Source of the DNA: Ruminococcus sp. UBA4321 | Lineage (GTDB): Bacteria; Bacillota; Clostridia; Oscillospirales; Ruminococcaceae | Assembly: GCA_002393815.1 (NCBI GenBank) | Contig: DGUB01000141.1 | Location: 1 to 23,682 of the forward strand | Length of the DNA: 23,682 nucleotides | Direction: 5' to 3' | Part shown: one piece after another, positions 7,464 to 14,335 of the stretch | Numbering within the stretch: position 1 is the first letter of the stretch | How the letters are laid out: each line of letters begins with the position of its first letter | Position numbers and translations under genes: made by a program | Notes under the pieces: model-generated | Seen by the model: only the letters and a program-made list of their open reading frames with translations | Told to the model about the DNA's origin: nothing | The model's database searches: none

Positions 7464-8804
7464 ATGCCTGATTTTGAACATATCAACATGCCCTACAGTC
7501 TGGAAGCAGAACAGACGATTTTAGGGGCAGTTCTGATTGACAGCGACACACTCGGCACTGTGCTGGAGCATATCAAGCCGGAGTGCTTTTATATTGAACA
7601 GCACCGGACACTGTTCACGATTATGATGAACATGTCCCAGTCGGGGAATCATGTGGATGTGATTACTGTCCTGAACGAAGCACTTGCCGCGCATGTCTTT
7701 GAAACCGCCGCAGAAGGCAGAAACTATCTGATGAATCTTGCGGAGATTGTACCGACGGTGGCAAATCTGGAAAGTTACTGTAAAATTGTAGCGGATAAAT
7801 ACTATCTGCGTTCTCTGGCAGAAGTATCACAGAAAATTCTGTCAGACATCCAGAACGGCGAAACCAATGCCCAGATGCTGCTTGACAGTGCAGAACAGCA
7901 GATTTTCAGCATCCGGCAGGGCAGAGATGTCAGCGGACTGATACCAATCCGGGAAGTCGTATCGGAGACTTACACACAGATAGGAAGGCTGGCAGGCCCC
8001 GACCGGGAAAAATACAAAGGCATCGGAACGGGGTTTGCTTATCTTGACAGTGTCATTTCGGGGCTGAACAAATCGGATTTGATTCTGATTGCCGCGCGTC
8101 CGGCAATGGGCAAGACGGCATTTGCCCTGAATCTGGCGCAGAACGTCGCGAAGACGCATCCTGACGAAGCGGTTTGTATTTTTTCACTGGAAATGCCGAA
8201 ATCGCAGCTTGCGGCGCGTCTGCTGTCAGCGGCGGCGCAGGTAGATTCCAACAAGCTCCGTAACGGCAGAATCAGCGGAGATGACTGGATTCGGCTGGCA
8301 GCCGGAACGAGTTATCTGTCGAATATGCCGATTTATATCGACGATACGGCAAGCATTACCGTACCGCAGATTAAGTCCAAGCTCCGGCGGATAAAGAATC
8401 TGGGGCTTGTCGTGATTGACTATCTGGGTTTGATTCAGAGTACGCTGAGAACGGAGAACAAAGTACAGGTTGTTGCAGAAATCACCCGTCAGCTGAAAAT
8501 TATGGCAAAGGAACTGGATGTGCCTGTGATACTGCTGTCACAGCTTTCTCGAGGACCTGAGAGCCGTACAGATAAAAGACCGATGCTTTCCGATTTGAGA
8601 GATTCGGGTTCTATTGAGCAGGATGCCGATATTGTACTGTTCCTGTACCGTGATGCGTATTATAACAAAGACAGCAAAACGCCGAACGTGGCGGAATGCA
8701 TTGTAGCAAAGAACCGTCACGGCGAATGCGGAACGGTAAATCTGGTATGGGACGGGCAGTTCACGCGGTTTTCCTCACTGGAGAAATCGGATGCGACCGC
8801 CTGA
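7464..8804 (+). CDS. dnaB: Replicative DNA helicase DnaB
   Basis: 446 residues, standard for the hexameric 5'-3' replicative helicase (DnaC in Bacillus naming). The N-terminal domain starts MPYSLEAEQTILGAVLID, the classic DnaB opening that packs against primase. The RecA-like C-terminal domain carries Walker A ARPAMGKT near residues 211-218, the FSLEM segment, LVVIDYLGLI (Walker B) and QLSRGPESRTDKRPMLSDLRDSGSIEQDAD with the H4-type and arginine-finger region. No intein interrupts the P-loop. The ribosome binding site is AAAGGGG before ATG 7464. Its 3' end overlaps tilS by 14 bases, indicating translational coupling. Confidence 0.97.
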   Translation: MPDFEHINMPYSLEAEQTILGAVLIDSDTLGTVLEHIKPECFYIEQHRTLFTIMMNMSQSGNHVDVITVLNEALAAHVFETAAEGRNYLMNLAEIVPTVANLESYCKIVADKYYLRSLAEVSQKILSDIQNGETNAQMLLDSAEQQIFSIRQGRDVSGLIPIREVVSETYTQIGRLAGPDREKYKGIGTGFAYLDSVISGLNKSDLILIAARPAMGKTAFALNLAQNVAKTHPDEAVCIFSLEMPKSQLAARLLSAAAQVDSNKLRNGRISGDDWIRLAAGTSYLSNMPIYIDDTASITVPQIKSKLRRIKNLGLVVIDYLGLIQSTLRTENKVQVVAEITRQLKIMAKELDVPVILLSQLSRGPESRTDKRPMLSDLRDSGSIEQDADIVLFLYRDAYYNKDSKTPNVAECIVAKNRHGECGTVNLVWDGQFTRFSSLEKSDATA

Positions 8805-10152
8805 ATCTGTCCGGAGTTTTCTGGAAAGGGAGAAGATACAGGGGGAGCATATCACCTGTGCGCTGTCCGGAGGCGCGGACAGTGTCTGTTTGTTATATTG
8901 TCTGCTGAAATTCCGGCAGAAGTATCATCTGGAAATTTCAGCAATTCACATTCAGCATCATCTGAGAGGAGAGGAAAGTCTCCGGGACGAGCGATTCTGT
9001 GCGGAGCTTTGTGAAAAACTGCATGTACCTCTGAAAATTATTTCTGTAGATGTACAGGCATTCCGTCAGGAGAAAGCGGAAAAGGAGCATAAGGGGTATT
9101 CTGTGGAGAATGCGGCACGGGAATGCCGATACCGTGCATTTGCGGAACATTCTGCCGGACTGACGGCAACGGCGCACAATGCGACGGACAATCTGGAAAC
9201 AGTGATTTTCCGGTTAGCCAGAGGGACAGGATTAAAGGGTTTATGCGGCATACCGCAGCGGCGTGACAGCTATATCCGACCTTTGCTGAAATCGAGCCGG
9301 AAAGAAATCGAAGCGTTTCTGACGGAGCAGAAGATTGCATATATCACAGATTCTTCCAATCAGGAAGATATTTACACGCGGAATTTTATCCGGCATCATA
9401 TTCTGCCGCTTTTGCCGGGAATATGTCCGGGCGGTTCGGAGAAGAATATCTCTATGATGACGGAAATTCTGACACAGGAAGAAAATTTTCTGGAACTTTC
9501 TGCCCGGAAAGCCTATGCAGAGCATTCCTGTCCGGACGGCTGTCTGAAAGACTTGGAGCAGCTGCATCCGGCAATGCAGAGGCGTTGCCTCCGGCTGTTT
9601 CTGGAAGAACGGAAACTGCCTTCGGGCTATCTGACAGTGACTGCTGTACAGAAACTGCTTGCCGGAGGCGGACAGGCAGAAATCGTCCGCGGAACAGTCA
9701 CGGCACATGTCAGTCAGCATATTCTGTATCTGGAATACAGTCATCCGGAGCCGCCGGAAAAACTGCTGATTCCGGGAGAAAATCAGATTTTTCCGGGGTA
9801 TCTTGTCAAAGCGGAACTCATCAGCAGAAAAAATTCCGCTGAATTTGAAAAAATTCACAGAATATTTGCAAATTCGGCACTGGATTATGATATAATAAAG
9901 AAGTCCGCGGTACTGCACGGCAGAAAGAACGGACTGTATCTGAAAACTGCTGACCGGAATCACACGGTTTCTGTGAAGAAATGGCTTCAGACACAGCCGG
10001 TTTCAGAACGGAACACACTGCATTATCTTTCGGATGCAGAAGGTCTGCTGTGGGTGCAGAATCTGGGAACAGCGGAACGTGCCGCCGTGACGGAGCAAAC
10101 CCGGAACATGCTGATTCTGCATGTTCACAGAACCGACACGGAATGCACATAG
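8791..10152 (+). CDS. tilS: tRNA(Ile)-lysidine synthetase TilS
   Basis: 453 residues. TilS adds lysine to C34 of the CAU-anticodon isoleucine tRNA, using ATP, which switches decoding to AUA. The PP-loop SGGADS is at residues 26-31; HIQHHLRGEES, ENAARECRYRAF and TAHNATDNLETVIFRLARGTGLKGL are the expected N-terminal domain motifs. The C-terminal part (about 355-445, GLYLKTADRN ... WLQTQPVSERNTLHYL ... GLLWVQNLG) fits the TilS C-terminal substrate domain. ATG 8791 lies 5 bases after GGAGAA, inside the end of dnaB. It is followed directly by ftsH; the hpt gene often found between them is not present here. No terminator separates tilS from ftsH. Confidence 0.93.
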   Translation: MRPPESVRSFLEREKIQGEHITCALSGGADSVCLLYCLLKFRQKYHLEISAIHIQHHLRGEESLRDERFCAELCEKLHVPLKIISVDVQAFRQEKAEKEHKGYSVENAARECRYRAFAEHSAGLTATAHNATDNLETVIFRLARGTGLKGLCGIPQRRDSYIRPLLKSSRKEIEAFLTEQKIAYITDSSNQEDIYTRNFIRHHILPLLPGICPGGSEKNISMMTEILTQEENFLELSARKAYAEHSCPDGCLKDLEQLHPAMQRRCLRLFLEERKLPSGYLTVTAVQKLLAGGGQAEIVRGTVTAHVSQHILYLEYSHPEPPEKLLIPGENQIFPGYLVKAELISRKNSAEFEKIHRIFANSALDYDIIKKSAVLHGRKNGLYLKTADRNHTVSVKKWLQTQPVSERNTLHYLSDAEGLLWVQNLGTAERAAVTEQTRNMLILHVHRTDTECT

Positions 10153-10171
10153 AATTATCACAATGATGATG

Positions 10172-10177
10172 TATACT
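10172..10177 (+). promoter_or_regulatory. Possible -10 box of an ftsH promoter
   Basis: TATACT lies 15 bases before the CIRCE-like element, so a start near 10184 would place the operator at about +8 to +34, the normal arrangement for HrcA control. No good -35 is seen at 16-18 bases upstream, and a GATGAT / ATCATC inverted repeat (10165-10185) surrounds the box. The call rests mainly on its spacing to the operator. Confidence 0.4.
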
Positions 10178-10191
10178 AAATCATCAAAAAA

Positions 10192-10218
10192 TTAGCAGTC
10201 TCGACTTGAGAGTGCCAA
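10192..10218 (+). promoter_or_regulatory. CIRCE-like HrcA operator upstream of ftsH
   Basis: TTAGCAGTC, 9-base spacer, GAGTGCCAA. The CIRCE consensus is TTAGCACTC-N9-GAGTGCTAA, so each half-site differs by one base and the spacer is exactly nine. The element sits in the ftsH leader, 50 bases before the start codon. HrcA binding here would repress ftsH until heat shock. The match is direct; functionality is inferred. Confidence 0.8.
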
Positions 10219-10267
10219 TTCTGAGAATTTGCGCAAGCAAAGACAAAATCAAAAAGGAGTGAAGCGC

Positions 10268-12214
10268 TTGACACCAAAAAGAAGCAGAGGCATTGTCGCC
10301 TATCTTGTGATTGCAGCGTTGCTGATTTTTCTTGCAGCCTATATGCTGCCGCAGCTGAACAAAAAAGAACCGGAGTACACATATTCGCAGATTATCTCGC
10401 ACTTTGATAATCTGGAAGTGACGGATTATACGCTGGATTTAGGCACAGGCGAACTGAATCTGAAACTGGAAGACAGTGACGAGGAAGTGACCTATTCTGT
10501 GCCGAATGTATCTATTTTCCTGAATGATACAGAAGATTACAGAACCAGGTATAACAAGGCAAATCCGGACACGCCGCTGGAACAGGATTATTATAAGATT
10601 ACGGATAATTCATGGCTGATTACCTATGTACCGACGTTTATTATTTTAGTGATGGGCGTGGTGCTGTTCGTGTTCATGATGCGTCAGGCAGGCGGCACGA
10701 AGTACACGAATTTTGGAAAAGCGACCATCAAGACGCAGGCAGACGGCAAGAAAGCAACATTCAAGGATGTTGCGGGCGCGGATGAAGAAAAATTCGAGAT
10801 GGCAGAAATTGTGGATTTCCTGAAAAATCCGAAAAAGTATGCAGAACTCGGTGCAAGAATCCCGAAAGGTGTTCTTCTGCTGGGACCTCCCGGAACCGGT
10901 AAAACCCTGCTTGCCAGAGCGGTAGCAGGAGAAGCGGGCTGTCCGTTCTATCCGATATCCGGTTCGGATTTTGTGGAAATGTTTGTCGGTGTCGGTGCAT
11001 CGCGTGTGCGTGATTTGTTCGATACGGCAAAGAGAAACGCGCCGTCGATTATTTTCATTGATGAAATTGATGCTGTCGGCAGACACAGAGGCGCAGGACT
11101 GGGCGGCGGACATGATGAACGCGAGCAGACGCTGAACCAGCTGCTTGTGGAAATGGACGGCTTTACCGGAAATGAGAGCGTTATCGTGATTGCGGCAACA
11201 AACAGAAGGGATATTCTCGACCCGGCACTGCTCAGACCGGGCAGATTCGACAGACAGATAGTCGTCGGCTATCCGGATATCAAGGGCAGAGAAGAAATTC
11301 TGAAAGTGCATACGAAAAACAAGTCCATGGCACCGGATGTGAATCTGAGTGACATTGCCAAGACGACGGTAGGATTCACGGGCGCAGATTTGGAAAATCT
11401 GACCAATGAAGCAGCTTTGCTGGCAGCAAGGGCTGACAGGAAGGCAATCACAAATCAGGATATTGCCGAAGCGACAATCAAGGTAGTTGCAGGACCGGAA
11501 AAGAAATCCCGTGTCAAGACGGAACGGGAAATCAAGCTGACGGCATATCACGAAGCCGGACACGCAATCTGCACGTATTACTGTCCGCATCAGGATAAAG
11601 TGCATCAGATTTCGATTATACCGCGCGGCATGGCAGGCGGCTACACGCTGTCACTGCCGGAGCATGACAAGTCCTACAACAGCCTGAAGGAAATGCATGA
11701 GGAAATCATTGTACTGCTGGGCGGACGCGTTGCAGAAAAATTGATTATGGATGATATTTCGACAGGTGCTTCCAACGACCTCGAACGTGCGACACAGACC
11801 GCAAGGAACATGATTACCCGTTACGGATTCAGCGAAAAGCTTGGACCCGTTGTCTATGGCAACGACCAGAGCGAGCCTTTCCTCGGACGCGACTTCAGCA
11901 GTACGCCAAACTATTCCAACGAAGTGGCTGCCGAAATTGATGCCGAAATCAGAAACTTTGTCGAGCAGGGTTATGCGAAGGCAGAAGAAATTCTCCGCAC
12001 GCACATTGACCAGCTGCATACGGTAGCACAGTATCTGATTCAGCATGAAAAGATTGAAGGTTCTGACTTTGAAAAGCTCATGAAAGGCGAAAGCCTTCCT
12101 GATGCATCGGAAGCCCCCGTTCCGGAAAAATCAGAAACGGCTGAAAAATTAAGGAATGATTTTGAGACTGCCGCACAGGAATTCATGAACCAGAGACATT
12201 CCGCAGAAGAATAA
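10268..12214 (+). CDS. ftsH: ATP-dependent zinc metalloprotease FtsH
   Basis: 648 residues. FtsH is a membrane-anchored AAA+ protease that degrades misfolded membrane proteins and regulatory proteins. Membrane segments at about 8-27 and 117-138 flank an extracytoplasmic domain. Walker A GPPGTGKT near 205-212, Walker [12 protein letters not shown] near 260, the second region of homology ([20 protein letters not shown]), the zinc site HEAGH near 427-431 and the third ligand Asp in NDLERAT near 503 are all present. I chose TTG 10268 over the upstream TTG at 10229 because AAGGAG lies 8 bases before 10268 and the upstream one has no ribosome binding site. A CIRCE-like operator lies in its leader. 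The C-terminal tail is acidic. Confidence 0.96.
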   Translation: MTPKRSRGIVAYLVIAALLIFLAAYMLPQLNKKEPEYTYSQIISHFDNLEVTDYTLDLGTGELNLKLEDSDEEVTYSVPNVSIFLNDTEDYRTRYNKANPDTPLEQDYYKITDNSWLITYVPTFIILVMGVVLFVFMMRQAGGTKYTNFGKATIKTQADGKKATFKDVAGADEEKFEMAEIVDFLKNPKKYAELGARIPKGVLLLGPPGTGKTLLARAVAGEAGCPFYPISGSDFVEMFVGVGASRVRDLFDTAKRNAPSIIFIDEIDAVGRHRGAGLGGGHDEREQTLNQLLVEMDGFTGNESVIVIAATNRRDILDPALLRPGRFDRQIVVGYPDIKGREEILKVHTKNKSMAPDVNLSDIAKTTVGFTGADLENLTNEAALLAARADRKAITNQDIAEATIKVVAGPEKKSRVKTEREIKLTAYHEAGHAICTYYCPHQDKVHQISIIPRGMAGGYTLSLPEHDKSYNSLKEMHEEIIVLLGGRVAEKLIMDDISTGASNDLERATQTARNMITRYGFSEKLGPVVYGNDQSEPFLGRDFSSTPNYSNEVAAEIDAEIRNFVEQGYAKAEEILRTHIDQLHTVAQYLIQHEKIEGSDFEKLMKGESLPDASEAPVPEKSETAEKLRNDFETAAQEFMNQRHSAEE

Positions 12215-12221
12215 ACCGCAC

Positions 12222-12252
12222 AAAAATCCCTGCTTTCCGGCAGGGATTTTTT
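12222..12252 (+). terminator. Intrinsic terminator after ftsH
   Basis: Perfect 11-bp stem AAAATCCCTGC / GCAGGGATTTT with a 6-base loop and a T run to 12252, eight bases after the ftsH stop. It closes the housekeeping run that began at RNase J. Confidence 0.92.
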
Positions 12253-12255
12253 CTG

Positions 12256-12284
12256 TTGACCTGACAGGGATTTTGTGTTATAAT
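12256..12284 (+). promoter_or_regulatory. Sigma-A promoter of the restriction-modification relic
   Basis: TTGACC (12256-12261), 17-base spacer, TATAAT (12279-12284) with TGT before it (extended -10). It is only three bases after the ftsH terminator T run. The promoter is intact although the genes it drives are damaged. Confidence 0.88.
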
Positions 12285-12330
12285 AAGAGTAAGCGAAGAA
12301 TAAGAGAAGAAATCAGAAAGGAAATCTGTT

Positions 12331-13208
12331 ATGCAAAATAAAGTCAGACCGTTCGTCAAATGGGCGGGGGGCAAGCAGAAACTGCTTGAAAAAATCCGGA
12401 AGACTTATCCGGAAGAGATAATCAGATATTGTGAGCCGTTTGTGGGCGGCGGTGCGGTGCTGCTGGATATTCTGGAACATCATGCGCCGGAGGAAGTTCT
12501 GATAAATGATATCAATCCGGAACTGATTAACACATACCAGAAAATTCAGGCACAGCCGGAAGACATAATTCAGCATCTGGCAAAGCTGGAGCAGCAGTTT
12601 CTGCCGGCAAATACCGAAACGCGGAAACAGATATATCTTGAAAAGAGAAAAAGATTCAATGCTTTGCTGCCGGACACGGGGAAAAAAACAGTCTGGAAAA
12701 AGCCGTGCTTTTTATTTTTCTGAACAAGACATGTTATAACGGGCTTTACCGGGTAAACCGGCAGGGAGAATTCAACGTGCCGGCAGGACGCTATAAGCAT
12801 CCCTGTATCTGTGATGCCGCGAATCTGCGGCATGTCAGCGGTCTGCTCCGGAATGTGGAAATCCGCTGCGGTGATTACAGTGAATGTCTGGATTTTATGG
12901 ATAAGAATACATTTGTGTATATTGACCCGCCGTATCGTCCTTTAAGCGATACTGCTTCTTTTACGGCTTATACGCCGGAAAAGTTTGAAGATGCCGAGCA
13001 GATAGCACTCCGGCAGTTTATTGACCGGATTACGGCACAGGGGGCAAAAGTGACCGCCAGCAATTCCGACCCGAAAAACAGCAGCCCGGAAGATGATTTT
13101 TTTGATGAACTGTATCAGGATTATCACATCGAACGCATTGCCGTAAAGCGTGCCATCAGCTGCAAGGACAGGAATACTGTCAGTGAACTGCTGATTTGCA
13201 GCAGGTGA
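12331..13208 (+). pseudogene. Dam-like DNA adenine methylase, split by a -1 frameshift
   Basis: Two overlapping frames together encode a DpnM/Dam-type N6-adenine methyltransferase of about 292 residues, normal for the family; relatives methylate GATC. Frame 1 (12331-12723) has VRPFVKWAGGKQKLL, the SAM-binding EPFVGGGAVLLDIL and NDINPELINTYQ. Frame 2 resumes as NSLEKAVLFIFLNKTCYNGLYRVN, includes GEFNVPAGRYKHP and the catalytic motif IV YIDPPY, and ends at 13208. The switch falls at an A7 run (12682-12688); one more A would restore a single frame. All motifs are otherwise conserved and the promoter and AGAAAGGAAA leader are intact, so decay may be recent. Slippage at the A run, phase variation or a sequencing error are alternatives to a true null. 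Confidence 0.85.
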
Positions 13209-13231
13209 CTCATATCAGAAAGGAAAAGAAC

Positions 13232-13502
13232 ATGAAGCGTGATTTTCAGACATGGCTGTCCGGAGATAGAAAGCCGCTTTGCGGAGCTGATTGCAAAATA
13301 TCCGGAAACGCTGAAATGCATTCCCCTGCTGCTGGCAGTCCGTGCGAATGAAATTTCTGTGCTTGACAATACGGGAGAATATCATTATCAGTTTGCGAAG
13401 CAGAATTACAGTACAGAACAGTACTGTCAGTTTATGCGTGAAACAGGGCTGTTTGATTCGATTCAGGATTTGGAACAGAATATTCTGCAAAAGCTTGCCT
13501 GA
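13232..13502 (+). pseudogene. Relic of a DpnII-type restriction endonuclease (GATC)
   Basis: Directly downstream of the methylase, with AAAGGA 7 bases before ATG 13232. The first 12 codons (MKRDFQTWLSGD) resemble the DpnII N-terminus, after which that frame ends at 13351. From about 13266 a different frame gives IESRFAELIAKYPETLKCIPLLLAVR, then NYSTEQYCQFMRETGLFDS, both matching the family as I recall it, followed at once by IQDLEQNILQKLA and stop, which matches the extreme C-terminus (DLEHNILKNLK in DpnII). About 40 residues near the N-terminus and about 170 residues holding the PD-(D/E)xK core are missing. Both gene ends survive, so the damage is internal deletion. It cannot cut DNA. Alignment is from memory and should be verified. 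Confidence 0.75.
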
Positions 13503-13507
13503 ACTGA

Positions 13508-13543
13508 CAAAAGCCCCTGCCGTACGCACAGGGGCTTTATTAT
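13508..13543 (+). terminator. Intrinsic terminator of the restriction relic
   Basis: Perfect 10-bp stem AAAGCCCCTG / CAGGGGCTTT (13510-13538) with a 9-base loop, followed by an interrupted T-rich tail (ATTATT). It starts 8 bases after the relic's stop and marks the end of the old operon. Confidence 0.82.
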
Positions 13544-13599
13544 TCAAAAAGCAGAGTTCTGCGGATTCCTGCTGTGCAGAGAGCTGTTTTGCAGGCTGA

Positions 13600-13728
13600 C
13601 TCCGCACAGTACAGAATCGCGCCACTCTCCTCCGGAATGCGAAGAAACTTCCGCTGATGATATTCTATGCAGAAAATCCGGTTTTGCAACTGGAAATTCA
13701 TGACAGCAGAAAGCAGATAAAAAATTAA
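13600..13728 (+). pseudogene. Possible C-terminal remnant of an unknown gene
   Basis: Within the 316-base stretch between the relic and the next gene, one frame is open from 13600 to a stop at 13726-13728. It reads with protein-like composition near its end (KKLPLMIFYAENPVLQLEIH, then DSRKQIKN). There is no start codon with a ribosome binding site, and I do not recognise the family. It may be the tail of a gene lost with the restriction system, or chance. The rest of the stretch holds a terminator, T-tracts and a promoter. Confidence 0.3.
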
Positions 13729-13750
13729 TTTTTTTTGAATTTTTTTTGAA
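13729..13750. repeat. Two tandem 11-bp T-tract repeats upstream of a promoter
   Basis: TTTTTTTTGAA occurs twice in a row (13729-13739 and 13740-13750), ending 8 bases before the -35 box at 13759. T-tracts repeating at about one helical turn are expected to bend DNA and can act as an UP element for RNA polymerase. Confidence 0.6.
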
Positions 13751-13758
13751 TTTTTATA

Positions 13759-13787
13759 TTGATTTTTCTGAGAAAATATGTTATAAT
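13759..13787 (+). promoter_or_regulatory. Sigma-A promoter for the small membrane protein
   Basis: TTGATT (13759-13764), 17-base spacer, TATAAT (13782-13787) with TGT before it (extended -10). It overlaps the upstream in-frame start of the next gene, which rules that start out. Confidence 0.88.
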
Positions 13788-13818
13788 AAAGAAAATATCC
13801 AAGAGAGGAGCAAATGTT

Positions 13819-14190
13819 ATGGCTAGTTTAAGTGTAGGAATGTGGATTTTAATCGGCGGCGGACTGTTTGCCGCGCTCGGGCTGCTCATGCTGCTGAACC
13901 ACGGAAAAATTTCAACAATCATTATCGGAATTCTGCTTCTTGTCGGCGGACTGAGTGCCGCAAAAATTGGCTATGACCTCGACCAGACCACAGAAGTGGA
14001 ATATACAGTGACAGAAATCACTGCTGTCTCTGCAAGAGATACAGGCAATAACTACAGAGTGACGCTGAAAAACAGTGCCGGCATAGAAACATGGATTTAT
14101 GTGCCGGAAGAAAACCTGATTCTCTTCCCCAAAGACACCACTGTGACAATGACAAAAGAACAGGTCAAGAGATACAGTGAACAGAACTGA
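13819..14190 (+). CDS. Small membrane protein with a C-terminal beta-rich domain
   Basis: 123 residues, unrecognised. Two hydrophobic helices at about 6-26 and 31-50 (MWILIGGGLFAALGLLMLL and STIIIGILLLVGGLSAAKIG) are joined by a short HGK turn, so both ends probably face the same side. The remaining ~70 residues (VEYTVTEITAVSARDTGNNYRVTLKNSAG ...) look like a small beta domain. ATG 13819 has AGGAG 8 bases upstream; the longer reading from 13759 would start inside the promoter. The gene is a single transcription unit between its own promoter and a strong terminator. Function unknown. Confidence 0.8.
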   Translation: MASLSVGMWILIGGGLFAALGLLMLLNHGKISTIIIGILLLVGGLSAAKIGYDLDQTTEVEYTVTEITAVSARDTGNNYRVTLKNSAGIETWIYVPEENLILFPKDTTVTMTKEQVKRYSEQN

Positions 14191-14199
14191 AAAAGCTGC

Positions 14200-14233
14200 T
14201 TCTGCCGGATGCGGAATCCGGCAGAATTTTTTT
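14200..14233 (+). terminator. Intrinsic terminator
   Basis: Perfect 11-bp stem TTCTGCCGGAT / ATCCGGCAGAA with a 5-base loop and seven Ts. It ends the small membrane protein gene 9 bases past the stop. Confidence 0.93.
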
Positions 14234-14243
14234 GAAAAAACAC

Positions 14244-14272
14244 TTGCAATTCTGTGATATATCTGGTATAAT
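14244..14272 (+). promoter_or_regulatory. Sigma-A promoter for purA
   Basis: TTGCAA (14244-14249), 17-base spacer, TATAAT (14267-14272) with TGG before it (extended -10). The start would fall near 14279, inside a palindromic ATACATGTAT (14273-14282). I see no PurR-type box or purine riboswitch. Confidence 0.87.
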
Positions 14273-14286
14273 ATACATGTATGTCA

Positions 14287-14309
14287 TTCTGTTTTTCAGA
14301 AAAACAGAA
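14287..14309 (+). promoter_or_regulatory. AU-rich 10-bp hairpin in the purA leader
   Basis: TTCTGTTTTT, loop CAG, AAAAACAGAA: perfect inverted repeat lying between the transcription start and the ribosome binding site (AGAGGAAAA). It could influence translation or mRNA stability. It has no T run and is not a terminator. Confidence 0.5.
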
Positions 14310-14335
14310 AATATCAGGAAAAGAGGAAAATTTTC

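Noticed and set aside
10229..10267. Earlier TTG for ftsH
   Set aside because: No ribosome binding site upstream, whereas AAGGAG is 8 bases before the TTG at 10268, which directly precedes the membrane anchor.
10646..11605. Minus-strand open frame of 319 residues opposite ftsH
   Set aside because: Shadow of the highly conserved ftsH coding strand; Cys/His/Arg-rich composition typical of antisense readings.
12682..12688. Classical programmed -1 frameshift site in the methylase
   Set aside because: The in-frame heptamer is GAAAAAA rather than the efficient A-AAA-AAG type, no clear stimulatory hairpin is visible downstream, and Dam relatives are not known to use frameshifting; kept only as an alternative.
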